Below are positions 1-10,564 of a DNA stretch of 64,000 nt, piece after piece (position 1 is the first letter of the stretch; each line of letters opens with the position of its first letter). The notes under the pieces were generated by a model, which ran no database searches, was not told the origin of the DNA, and worked only from the letters and a program-made list of their open reading frames with translations. Position numbers and translations under genes: made by a program. Source of the stretch: Rhizoclosmatium globosum (Eukaryota > Chytridiomycota > Chytridiomycetes > Chytridiales > Chytriomycetaceae); assembly GCA_002104985.1 (NCBI GenBank), contig MCGO01000094.1, positions 93,560-157,559 on the forward strand, written 5' to 3'.

Positions 1-2660
1 CTCTTGGATGCAACGACAAAGCTGACCATGACGACCACAAGAAGAGGATTCAAAGTGCAACAGTTGCGTCTATTTCCAAGAAGGTTGAAGAAGACCCGGA
101 TGTCCACAATAACTACGAGCGTAACGTTGAAGCTCACATCACCGCGGAGGTTGAGAAAGGGTTTCGACTGCACTGCTTGAGTCGTTTGATGTACGCTCCT
201 GGTGGTTCTATTCCAACTGGAGCCCGTGAACTTTGTCAGCTGAACCTGAATGACGTTACTTGTGGCCGTAGTTCGGAGTTGCGGGGTCTTAACATTATTC
301 GACTGTTGTCCGAGGACTATGAAATTCGACCTCCAGAAGGTATCTATGCTTGCGAAAAGTGTCCCTGTACCAAGATTCTTGTTGATGGATCCAAACTCTC
401 GGTATGTAAAAGTCGCTTGTTCTTACGTTCACTAAGTCTTTCTTCCAGTCTCTTCTTGCTGAACGCGGTAAAAGTGACAAACGGTACATTATTGTCTGCC
501 CTCATTGGAACCCGCTCTTTGATTTCAAGTTTACGTTTGGTCTCAAGGAGTATATGGAGCTTCATGTCCAGAAGATAACAGGAAAAGCGGACTTGCTGAT
601 GAAGGGCTACAATGTTGTCAAGGAAATCAAGCTCTTTCATGCCAGTTCGTATACGGAGCCAATGGGATCGACCACTCACCACACCATGATGGACACCATG
701 CACAACGCATTGGGAGTCAAGATTGACGGAAAGAGTACTCACATTCCTCGTAAAGCCCAGCCGGTGAAGATGGAACGTGGTAACGTCCCTGCTGCTGCCA
801 TTGAGCGCATTGGTTGGTTGACAGGCGATAATGTCAAACGCGGAGAGTCTTTCAGTATTGTCTACTTGAAGGAGTTTCCGCGAGAGGTTGTCCAATACAA
901 CACCGGTATGTTTCCGAACGGGAATCATGAGGGAAGGTTCAAGGCGCCGCGGTTCAATGCCCCTCCACCAAGTCCATTTATCCAGTCATATTTCTTTCCT
1001 CAGTGGGTTGAGTTTGAGGAAGCAGTGAAGGACCCCGATCATCCCATCTTCTTGTCGGACGACGTGATTAATGAGGTGGATGATGTGAATGAGTGGATTG
1101 GAATGGATCAGCCTTTGGAAGAGGGCGAGACTCTTGAGGACCTTGCGAGGCGCGCAGAACACCACTGTAAGAATGGGAAAGTAAGCTTGCCTGTGATGGG
1201 GAATACCTTGACCGCAACGCGCGAGGAGTTTATCTATGGATTAGCTTCGTTGTTCTATCATATTGCCACAGATCCACTTGTTTCTGAAGCGATCACACCG
1301 GAGACTGGTATGTTTTTTCTCGTCATGTTCTAAAATAAAATGACTCCACTTTTCCCCAGTTGCTGCCATAAAAGGAGGAGGTTACTGCGAAAAGCGAAAG
1401 AACAACATCTTTGACACTGCTGAGTGGAAGGAATTTTACGAGGCTGTGTACAAGGAGGAGGTCAAGTATGCTGATTGGCGGTTGGCTTGCAGCAAGATGG
1501 AACGTCCAAATCTGAACGCGCTGGATGGGAGTGGAAGCCGTGGTCGAATGGAAGTTGTACTTTCGGACGAACAGTTTGCAGAATTACGCGGTCGCTTTGG
1601 AAATCTTCCAGATGATACTTTGGAGGAAATTCAAAGATTGCCCGCTACAATTCAGGCTGCATTTACTTCTCAGCTGCAAGTCTTGCACGATGAAGTGAAA
1701 GAGAACACTGCCTATCTGAAGCTTCTTCTTGAACGGGTCACCCGTCAGCATGGTGACAACTCTGAACAGCCAATTTTCCATCCACCTGAACCTCGTCCTC
1801 GCTCGGAACTTGCTCCTGCTCCAGAAATTCCTACCGCTGGATTGGTGATTCCTGAGTTTGGCTCTACTGCACGTCTTGCGACTGGGCCCTTTACTGTGTC
1901 AAGTGACAATGGTCGGTTAGTTGCGACTTACCGAAAGCAGTTCTCTCGGTCTGACCCTTGGTCTATGAACATGCCCGAAGTCAAGTTTCCTGCCATCAGC
2001 GAAGTTTCTCTTGAGGAGGTTTGTTTTGTTCGCACACTGTTGATGATGTACTTATAATCGTTCTTGCAGGCATTTTCGATTGCAGCGGGTCCTGGGTTCT
2101 CTTTGAACGCTCTTGTTCAACGTCATCATACGAAGTGGGCGCAGGGTGGCCAGCAGAAGCAGTTCATGAATTACAACCGTGTCTTGTGGTTCATTCTCGA
2201 CAGATGCCAGTTGACTCTTACTCAAATTATGGCTCTTTCCGACGAAGAGCGTTCTGCTCTTTTGGCCTCTGCTTTTGCTACGATTCGCACTGATCCCGAA
2301 TTTCACAAGAAAAAGGGTTTCACGATTTCGGCGATGGCGGAGAAGACCTCGTTCCCAACTGCTCTTCCAATTCGCGCTCCCAAGGATACTGCAACTGTTA
2401 AGAAGCCGCGAAGCAAGAAGCAGAAGGTGACTCCTGCGGAAACTGAAGTGGCGACTGCTGGCGGCAATGCGAATGACACTGGTGTGGATCAGGAAGCAGC
2501 TTCGGCTGAAGCGACAAGCGAGAATTGTGTTTACTGTGGTGAATATACTACCGACGTGTGTGATGGTGTTGGATGCGAAACGCGGGTTCACTCAACTTGT
2601 TGTGGTGTGACGGACAAGGGTGTTCCGGCCTTCTGCCGAAAGTGTAAGGAAGCGGCTTGA
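1..2660 (+). CDS. Crypton-type tyrosine recombinase, 5' end outside window
   Basis: Four exons read in one frame: 3-401, 449-1307, 1360-2018 and 2070-2660, with GT-AG introns of 47-52 nt. The central part matches the catalytic domain shared by fungal Crypton recombinases and yeast Ndc10: an HIPR box (H-x-x-R, codons 740-751) followed by a Tyr in VYLKEFPRE (codon 863-865), which are the expected distal catalytic residues. The upstream catalytic Arg I could not place with confidence. A GCR1_C-like stretch rich in His/Trp follows (2095-2200), then a basic linker, then a C-terminal Cys/His cluster of PHD or zinc-ribbon type (about 2527-2650: C-x2-C, C-x4-C, H-x4-C, C-x2-C). Cryptons cut and rejoin DNA through a phosphotyrosine and have no terminal inverted repeats, so element ends cannot be seen. 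The reading frame is intact over more than 830 codons, so the gene may be active or domesticated. The start lies before the window. Confidence 0.72.
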
Positions 2661-3105
2661 ATAGTTACGGTTTTTCGAATAAACGGTTTTGTTGTTCTTC
2701 AATTATGCTTCGCTCGAACACATTCCGTTCAATCTATTTTTCATTCAAAAACGCGCAGTCATCCCGAATGAGCTCCCGTCCCATCTAATGCCGCAATGCC
2801 GCAGCGACGAATGCTTACATTCGTCCTCGGATATTCGCGTCGTGTTTGGTACTGTGGCTGGGTTGCGAGACTGATGATGCCCTTTGTAGTGCCTCTCAGC
2901 ACGACATCATTGGGCGGCGCTTCGGCTCTCGCAACGCGATTCAATCGCATTCAGTCACCTACTCCGTCTCATCGCTGTGCCAGACTGACCGTGACAGTAA
3001 CGCGTCGTCGCAATATAACTTTGACAGCTGAACAGCTGATAACAACGTAAAACTGAACCAAGCATCCCGACCTACTCCTTTTCTTCTCCCCTCTCCTTCT
3101 CGTCA
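2661..3105. other. intergenic, no gene seen
   Basis: Short open frames here lack family resemblance and splice signals. The stretch probably holds the 3' flank of the Crypton gene. Nothing further is supported. Confidence 0.5.
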
Positions 3106-3320
3106 ATTTGAAAAGGTTATGTTCATACCTATGGTGTCGTAATGACACTTGAATTTATGTTTACTTCCTTCTAAATGCTCATTTGAAAAGGTTATGTTCA
3201 TACCTATGGTGTCGTAATGACACTTGAATTTACGTTTACTTCCTTCTAAATGCTCATTTGAAAAGGTTATGTTCATACCTATGGTGTCGTAATGACACTT
3301 TGTTTACTTCCTTCTAAATG
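3106..3320. repeat. 75-bp tandem repeat, about 2.9 copies
   Basis: Three head-to-tail copies start at 3106, 3181 and 3256, each beginning ATTTGAAAAGGTTATG and carrying the 12-base core GGTGTCGTAATG. Copies 1 and 2 differ by about one base. Copy 3 lacks roughly nine bases after CACTT and ends at AAATG. There is no spacer variation as in CRISPR arrays, and the unit contains no open frame. It sits between the Crypton gene and PIF1. Confidence 0.95.
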
Positions 3321-4064
3321 AAATATACTCCGTCGCTTCTTGATTTCCGTCAAATAAAGTGTCGAATCAAGATATTTTGTCGTTAATGATGTTTGCTTTT
3401 GACGCTCTGCGTGTTTCCAGCAGTATTAATGTGTTCGGGTTTCGTTTAGGGTTATTAACCCTAAAAACTGCAGCTCCTGACTGAAGCTGGCAAAATTCAT
3501 AAGATTTCGCATGCGATAAGATGCTGGTATATTATGCAGATTCGTATTGTTGGAACGCCAAAATATGTGTGCTGTGGCCATCTTTTTGATTCTGAAGCCA
3601 AATCCATGATATTCTACCCTCAATAGCGCACCAACGACAAAAGACTCATATCAATGACTACCTGCGATAGAAAGAGCGGGTTGTCTTTAATGATTCTGGA
3701 GGTTTATATGCATCGATCATGAAAGCTCAAGTCTATGTGCATTTACATTGAAAGTGTTGACGCAAGATGAACATTAAAAGATTGACAAAATCAGGACACA
3801 CCAAACTTCACCTAAGTCGAAAGCAGCATAGTATTAATCGATCTACGAAGCGATTGCGTCGTGTTTGCACGTCTGGAACGAGTTTGGTTGCGCGGAAACT
3901 GAATAGCGTAACTGGCGATGACGACAGACGCGTAACAATACCACCATCAAGAAGATCGTGTATTGTTTAGTAAGATCTGATATTTACTTTAGCGGGTTTT
4001 GTTCAGCTAATGAGGTTCAGAAGGTTGAAAGTGGTTGAAAGGTTGACGAAACTCTCTCAAAAAC
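3321..4064. other. intergenic, no gene seen
   Basis: The region is AT-rich with only short, uninformative open frames on either strand. It includes the promoter region of the PIF1 gene that starts at 4065. I see no RNA gene or repeat. Confidence 0.5.
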
Positions 4065-5865
4065 ATGCCTCCAAACAAGAAAGCCAAACCAAACCAACCA
4101 TCACCGGAAGCGAAGCAGCGAGTGGATCTATTCTCGCAAGGACTGACCAAGGAACAACGACGAGTTCTGGAGTTTGTTGAAGCCGGCAAGAACGTCTTCT
4201 TGACTGGCAAAGCAGGTATGTACGGCTCCCGCCATCGCTTCTTTGTGCACTCACTCGTTTTCGGAATCAGGAACTGGAAAGTCGCACACGCTGCGCCAAG
4301 TCATCAAATTGTGTCAGGCTAAATACCCGGAGCAGCATGCTGTTGCCGTAACTGCTTCCACAGGTCAGGAACTCGGTTTTACCGCTGGAAGGGCCTATAG
4401 CGTTAACATCTTTCTCAGGTCTCGCGGCTCAGAACATTGGCGGTAGACTCACTCGTGGGCAGCGTTGAGACTGGCACAAGGTATGTTGCTTCCAGACATG
4501 CCAGGATAAACCAATAACTTTTCACAGAGAGCGTCGACGAACTATTCAACAAGTTGTTTCCTCCTGTTAAAGAGCGGCTGCGAAAGACGAAAGTGCTGAT
4601 TATTGACGAAAGTACAACAGTTCTCGTCGTGTATTCCTCAACTAATCTCGGAGTCAGTCTCGATGCTTGATGGAGAATTCTTTGGAAAGCTGGACGGCGT
4701 ATTGAAGAAGCTGGATCGTAACGCAGGCTCAAATACTCCGTTTGGCGGGATACAGGTTTCTTATGCCCTGCAGTGAATCGCATCTAAAGCGGCATTCCTT
4801 AGATTGTTTTGTGTGGCGACTTTGCTCAGCTTCCTCCTGTCTCGACTGCTGGCCGTGTTGCACAGTTTGCGTTTGAAAGTCAGTCGTGGAAGGATGCAAT
4901 AAAACGAGAATCGTGTATTGTTGTAAGTTATATCTGCATATTTTACTGAATGATTACTAATCCCGTTTCTTAAGCTCTCAGAGATTCATCGCCAGACTGA
5001 CACTCGACTCATTTCCATTTTGAACGAACTTCGAAGCGGCATACTAACGCCCGCCACAAACAATATTCTATCAAATCAATACTTCCCTCTTCAGATACCG
5101 TTTGGAATGAAGCCGGTTCAGCTGTGAGTTGAGAATAGTTTAAACAGCGATCCAACTGATCCTTCTTTTGACCAGATTTCCGACGCGCGAACAAGTTACG
5201 AGGTTTAACCAAGAGAATTTAGAACGGCTGGATGGCACGCAGTTTGGATTCGTTGCTGGAATCTCCGGATCTACTGTCGAGGACCGAGAAACGTTCGTCG
5301 AAAATGCAATGGCGCCGTTCATCTTGAACTTAAAGATTGGAGCGGAAGTGATGCTTCTCAAGAATTTGACAGAGGATCTTGTGAATGGGAGTCGGGGGCG
5401 TGTTGTTTCAGTCAACTTACCAGAAAAGGCTGTTACCGTGGACTTCTGCGTAAAACGAGAAACAACTACGGAAATGATTAGGAAGGAGCTCAAAGCGGAA
5501 ACGTGGACGTATGTGAATCCCTCGACGAAGGCCGAAGTCAATTACGTTCAGGTGACTGCATTTGTGTTCCTTTTGGCTCTAACTCTTTCGTTCCAGATAC
5601 CGTTGATGCTTTCGTATTCAATGTACGTGTTCATATGATATTGCCGTATTTCGACTTACCTTGTTTCAGGACAATTCACAAGAGTCAGGGGCTAACAATC
5701 CCTTATCTGTGCGTCGATTTGCGGAATATTTTCGCTCCTGGTCAAGTTTATGTCGCTATCTCTCGAGCGGTCTCTCTGGACTCGTTGCAAGTTCTTAACT
5801 TCAGTCGGACCAAGGTCACAGTCGATACGAGAGTCACGACGTTTATGAGAACGCTCTATATCTGA
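4065..5865 (+). CDS. PIF1: PIF1-family DNA helicase (one-base frame break)
   Basis: 5'-3' SF1B helicase acting in mitochondrial and nuclear genome maintenance. Ten exons: 4065-4215, 4271-4363, 4419-4480, 4528-4611, 4658-4755, 4803-4922, 4975-5123, 5176-5551, 5597-5622, 5670-5865. Motifs in order: Walker A GKAGTGKS split by intron 1, STGLAAQNIGG with THSWAALRLAQ, Walker B IDEISMLDGEFF, motif III GDFAQLPPV, and the C-terminal TIHKSQGLT and YVAISRA. The frame breaks at about 4445: NIGG is followed by the conserved THSW only if one base is added, and the total exon length (1355) is one short of a multiple of three. The repaired product would be about 451 residues, short for PIF1 because the N-terminal extension is small. 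There is no Rep domain, so this is not a Helitron. A sequencing deletion is the simplest explanation; a real frameshift allele is possible. Confidence 0.88.
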
Positions 5866-6842
5866 AACAATAAATTCTGTTTCACCTGTTTCATAAAGGA
5901 TTGTTTTTTGGGTGCACGTCTTCTCATTTTTCTATTTGCGAAACAGTGAGTGATCACCCCTCCCACCGCCCTCGTCTCTGCCGCCTCTCCCACCACCTCT
6001 CCATCCATCCTACCCCTCTCGAACTGCGTCTTGAGTCTAGTACGTTAGCTGGAACCGGTGCTCTCTGGCTGCCAGAGCATGCAGCCTCAGTCTGCTGTGA
6101 CTCACTACCCACCGCCCCACTCTACCCTCAGCCGTCCTCTCCACCGGTTGGATTGTGATCGCCACCGCTTCTTCCATCACTTTCTGTATTGCGATGGTGG
6201 TTATATGTTGTTGCTCGTGTGCTGTGTGTTGGGTGGTGGGTCTGAGTCGCAAGACTCGGCCCACACAATTTTTTTTCTTTGAGACTCTTGAGCACAAAAA
6301 ATAGACCGTTGGACTATATGGGATTTGAGTTTTGATCTGATTTTAAGAATATGAAATTTAGGCCATAACGGACATTCAACACAGGCGTACGACCCTCAGA
6401 CTCCACCAAAACTTAATTTGCATGTAAAAAATGATGCAGATGTGGCTCAAGATGTATTTTCAACCGCGGTATGCGAGATATCAAGGGATTTCATCAACCA
6501 TGGTGGGTGTTACACAGACTTTGTTGAAGGTACACATACCATGATTTACATGTCTGACACATTTGATTGATTGCATATGTTTGCAATTGTCGATTCTATG
6601 GGTATAGCTGCCTTCTTTAGTGAATGCACCAGGAATACTGTGAATCTTGATTATCATAAGATAAACGAAATAATACTGTTTCATTCATAGCATAGTATGA
6701 CATTGCCTTTGTTAATTCCTTGTTAATGTATGATTGTTTAATTCTATGTAATCATTTCAACCGTTTCAAATCAACCCAATTAAATCATCACTCTCAAAAC
6801 TTCCGGAATGTCTCACGACGCAAACACAAGAAAGTCTCCAAA
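5866..6842. other. intergenic, no gene seen
   Basis: The first half (5940-6200) is C-rich on the plus strand with CCACC/CCCTC runs; the rest is AT-rich. No frame shows splice signals or family resemblance. The last part is the presumed promoter and leader of the pirin gene. Confidence 0.5.
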
Positions 6843-8011
6843 ATGTTCAATTTTACCTTCAACAAGCCATCTACATCGTTTCCAATGCCCGTCGGTGAAA
6901 AGAAGACCCAAACCCTCGAAAACACCACCTCCCGCCCGATAGATTCAATCATCAAATCAGGAGTCTTCACAGAAGGCGGCGGCTTTCAAGTAAAACGCCC
7001 GTTTCCCACACGCACCATGATGCAATTCGACCCGTTCCTTATGCTCGACCATTTGGGTCCAAAACACTACGGGCCGTACGAGTTCCCTGGCGCACCTACG
7101 CATCCACATCGCGGCTTTGAGACTGTTTCATGTATGTTTCACCACGTCTCCTTAAAACTTGTCTCCTTCTTTTCAACATATTCTTACAATAGACATCATT
7201 TCCGGCGAAAACGTACACCACGATTCATCTGGCCATACGGGCGTAATGAAGCCGGGTTGGGTGCAATGGATGACTGCAGGCAGCGGCGTGCTCCACTCCG
7301 AATCCCCTACGGAGGAGTTCTCAAAGACGGGCGGGGTTGTGGAAGGGTATCAGATTTGGGTGAATTTGCCAAGGGATAAGAAGATGAAGACGCCAAAGTA
7401 TCAGGATTACGCGCCGGATCGGGTTCCGAAGGTTACGGTTGGGTTTCCGGGGCGGAGGAATAGTGCGACTGCGTGGGTGAATGTGATTGCTGGGGAGGCG
7501 TTTGGAGTGAAGAGCGTTATTACTACTGAGGTTGGTGTTTTCTGGTTTATAGTGGTTTACTGATATGTTATATTAGTCTCCTATCGCGTTACTTCACTTC
7601 GTTCTTCAGCCTGGCGCTAAAGTTGTTTGGACTATTCCACAAGAATATAGAGAGAACTGGAATACGGGTGTTTACGTTTCAGCTGGAACTGGTCTCTTTG
7701 GCGAATCCGTTCAAGATGGGCAAGATGCTTCAAAAGGAGAGCAAGTGGGTGTGGCTGGGGATTTTGTAGTTTTCAGCAAATCCAGCGGAATTGATTCAAG
7801 TGGTTCTGATTTGAAGTCCGCTGTAGTGTTCTCGAATGCAAACGATGCTAAAGAAGTCTTGAGCGTGATTTTAATGGGAGGAGTCCCGTTGGATGAACCG
7901 ATTGCTCGACGTGGACCTTTTGTGATGAATACAGAGGACGAGATTCAGCAATGTTTTAGAGATTATACTGCTGGACTGTTTGGAAAGATCAAGGCCGATG
8001 TTGTTAATTAA
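6843..8011 (+). CDS. PIR1: pirin (iron-binding bicupin)
   Basis: Three exons: 6843-7131, 7193-7530 and 7610-8011, giving 342 residues, a little longer than the usual 290-300 because of an N-terminal extension that looks mitochondrial or simply basic. The N-terminal cupin metal site is complete: HPHRGFETVSY, then the GENVHHDSSGHTG box and the QWMTAGSGVLHSE box, which together supply the three His and one Glu that bind iron. The C-terminal cupin (ILMGGVPLDEPIARRGPFVMN) is also well conserved. Pirins act as iron-dependent redox sensors or quercetinase-like dioxygenases; which applies here cannot be told. The start at 6843 is the first Met that keeps the conserved frame, although the frame is open further upstream. 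It converges on the RNase T2-like gene with 53 bp between them. Confidence 0.93.
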
Positions 8012-8064
8012 ATTAAAGATTGCATCATATTTTGTGAAAAGATTGACTTTGGCTTTAAAGTTTA

Positions 8065-9009
8065 TTAATCATGTTTCCTGAATTTTTGAAGTGTAAGTTG
8101 ATGAACAGTTTGAGTCTGTGATGGAGCTGAATAGATCATTCGTGATCCACATGTGTTTATCATGGATCCAGTCACTGAAGGAATTCCAACTACACCTCCG
8201 CCAACTCCAAGCAATGAAAGATGAATCTCTTGAAGATAGTTTCCCTCACAAATATAGCCAATGCCGATCCCAGGAAAAGCCGAAGTGATGGCCCGATCGA
8301 ATTTGCTTTTGGAATACATGAGTCCATTTGGATTTATCCCTGCCTTTTTTAGTATGTTGAATACATTGTAGGTTTTGTGTGCCGCAACGATATCTCCAAA
8401 GAATTTTCCGACGTCAGCACCGTTTCCACCAGCACATTCGACGTTTGCAGGAGAGTAACAGGTTCCATGGCTTTGCCATTCAAGTTTTAAGTGGGAATCT
8501 AGTGAGTTAGGGCTTGAAGCAGCCCAATACCGAAGAAGATCTTGGTGTAGTTCTGAATCTCCGAGAAACCCGGTGATGCTCGGATAATGACGGTTTTTGT
8601 CGCATCCTTCTGTTCCTATTGATGAACCCCTGCAGCTTTCTGGTCGTAATCCTGTTTAGGGTATGAAACCATCAATCAAAATGCATCAATTTATTCGAAG
8701 TAATGACGTCTTACCCCTGATGAGCCAAGAATCAGCTGAAGCTACGTTCGCAGAGCAGTGATTGGTAGCACAGTAGCCTGGCATCCAGTTGAGTGAGAGA
8801 GTTAAATGACCGTTATTTGGAACACAGCAGAAGTCGGAGATCCCCTGGCATGATCTGCTGTCAGCTGAGCAAACTCCGAAGACATTTGATGCAGGCAATG
8901 CGGAGACAGATATGATGGTACAAATGGCAAGAAGGGCAGAGAAGAGCATCAAGATTTTGAGAAGTTTTCTTTGTGTGCACACTGTCTTGTCACGCACTTC
9001 CATCTCCAT
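8065..9009 (-). CDS. RNase T2-like secreted protein, catalytic residues lost
   Basis: Two exons, 8715-9009 and 8065-8651, encode 293 residues. The N-terminus has a basic stretch then a hydrophobic run (KILMLFSALLAICTIISVSA), a signal peptide or signal anchor. The body has the RNase T2 order: paired Cys (DFCCVPNNG), CAS I region, CDKNRHYPSI block, CAS II region, and the AHKTYNVFNILKKAGI helix. Where active enzymes have WTIHGLWP (CAS I) this reads WLIRGLRP, so the catalytic His is Arg and the Trp is Arg. CAS II, normally HEWxKHGTC, reads LEWQSHGTC, so the first His and the Lys are gone while Glu and the last His remain. The changes need several base substitutions each, so they are not base-call slips. 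The frame is intact with the intron inside CAS I. Probably a catalytically dead T2-fold protein; residual or altered activity is not excluded. Confidence 0.85.
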
Positions 9010-9109
9010 CCCTGAAACCGTGTGATAATCCTCAAATTAAGATGAATGAAGCTGAAACAGTGAGTTCTTTTAATTATTATCCAATTTATCAAACAGCTTC
9101 TTCACCTGA

Positions 9110-10457
9110 ATGAACGGAACCACGACACTCCTTCCCTCCCTCGCCCTTGACACGGTCCGCCTCGCCCGCGTGTCCCCATCGCTCAACATGTCCGCCCTCA
9201 AAGCCGAATGCATCGCACGTGGAATCAGCAGCGACCGAATCAAAGCGAATTCAAAGACCAAAAACGATCTTCTTCTTCTTTTGGTCGACGGGACAATTCT
9301 GCTCAGCGAAACGAGAGAATTCAAAGTTGTTGAGCAATTGAAAGCCGCGATTGAAGTCGAATGTGCGCAAAAGAAGAGTGCGGCCCTCGAGGTACCTGCT
9401 AACTTGGTAACCTATCTAACATGCATTTACACTTACAGTTGGATGCTATCAGGCGGGCCGAGGCGGAAAGACTGAAACAGAGAAGAGCTGCAACTGCAGA
9501 AGCAAAAAAGGAAGCTGAACGAAACGCAGCTCGTGCCGCTGAAATTGAACGCCAGAAACAATACCACGTGGTTCCAATTGATGCAGCAGTGCATTCTTGC
9601 GCTCTGTTGGCCCCAACTCAGTCCCTTGTCTTTCATGGGTTTTCACGTGAACGCTCAGCTCAATGTGATGCGTCGTGGGCGGGATGTACCCGAGGCAACG
9701 TTGTACTCTCTTGTGATTCTTGTGGATTCGATTTATGCAGAAATTGTGCAGAATTGGCGAAGTTGGATGCTGCGGGAAGGGATAAGAAGAGAAAGGAACG
9801 TGAGGCGGAGGTGGAAAGAGCTAGAAAGTTGGCTAGACAGGAAGAAGAGAGAAGACAGCGAATGTATGAAGCTGAGAAGCGCGCGAAACAGAAGGAAGTT
9901 GAGAAGCTCATCAAAGAGTTGGAGGTATGCTTCTCACTGCCTCACAGTGCAATCATCCCAAAACTAACTCACATTTACAGAAAGCAAAGGATTCGATCAA
10001 GAAGCCATCTGGTGTAAACAAGGACAAGAACAAAATGCTCAAGTACGTTGTATGGAAGTCTGATGGATACGACAATGATGGTAATTACGTACTTTACTTC
10101 TTGTTTTTACTCACTTGTAGTCAAACAGGCTGGCATTCATACGATGGTCCTCCCGAAAAGGAGTTCGACTCATCCTATGCCTCCAAAGTGGATGCAAATG
10201 CTCGCGTCAAATACCTATTCTACGCCAAGAATGTGTGGGGTCTAGGTGTTGATGAAATGTTGGAACGCGATGAAATTATTGAGAAGGAAAACGATGCTCT
10301 GCTCCACTTGGAAACATGTCCAGCCGATAGTTCACGTTGGACCGTCGCAGCTGTTCCACGAGAAGCCTTCAAGTTCTTGGACAACGCAAAGAACAGTCGT
10401 GGATATAGTTCAGACGACGATGAGCGGGGTATGGCGTATTACGGAAGTGCTTGGTAA
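9110..10457 (+). CDS. SAP-like, Cys-rich, coiled-coil protein of unknown role
   Basis: Four exons: 9110-9391, 9439-9924, 9981-10080 and 10129-10457, giving 398 residues. The last intron needs the AG at 10127-10128; the nearer AG at 10119-10120 breaks the frame. The N-terminal part (around residues 27-60, MSALKAECIARGIS...KNDLLLLL) has the spacing of a SAP DNA-binding motif. A cysteine cluster follows with CDSCGFDLCRNC, resembling a ZZ-type zinc finger. Next comes a long Arg/Glu/Lys-rich coiled coil. The C-terminal 110 residues (GWHSYDGPPEKEF onward) look globular and acidic. I do not recognise a named orthologue. The gene starts 100 bp from the divergent RNase T2-like gene, so they may share a promoter. 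Confidence 0.75.
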
Positions 10458-10564
10458 AAGTAGCTTTTTGGTTGGGTATCGCTCTATTTATTCTACGTAG
10501 TTTTGTTGTTGTTGTGTATCTTGATAATATAACCATCTCGTATCCCTGACTCCATTTCCCCAAT

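Noticed and set aside
344..928. 194-residue minus-strand open frame opposite the Crypton gene
   Set aside because: Overlaps the conserved recombinase domain and shows no domain of its own.
2689..3050. Several 60-85-residue open frames after the Crypton gene
   Set aside because: Mutually overlapping, no splice or family signal.
3106..3320. CRISPR-like array
   Set aside because: Direct tandem repeats without unique spacers, in a eukaryotic genome.
4065..5865. Helitron interpretation of the PIF1 helicase
   Set aside because: No Rep/HUH domain, no CTRR hairpin end, and ordinary cellular PIF1 exon structure.
10081..10120. 40-nt intron using the first AG in the 9110-10457 gene
   Set aside because: It shifts the frame into an early stop; the AG at 10127-10128 gives a 48-nt intron and an open conserved-looking exon.
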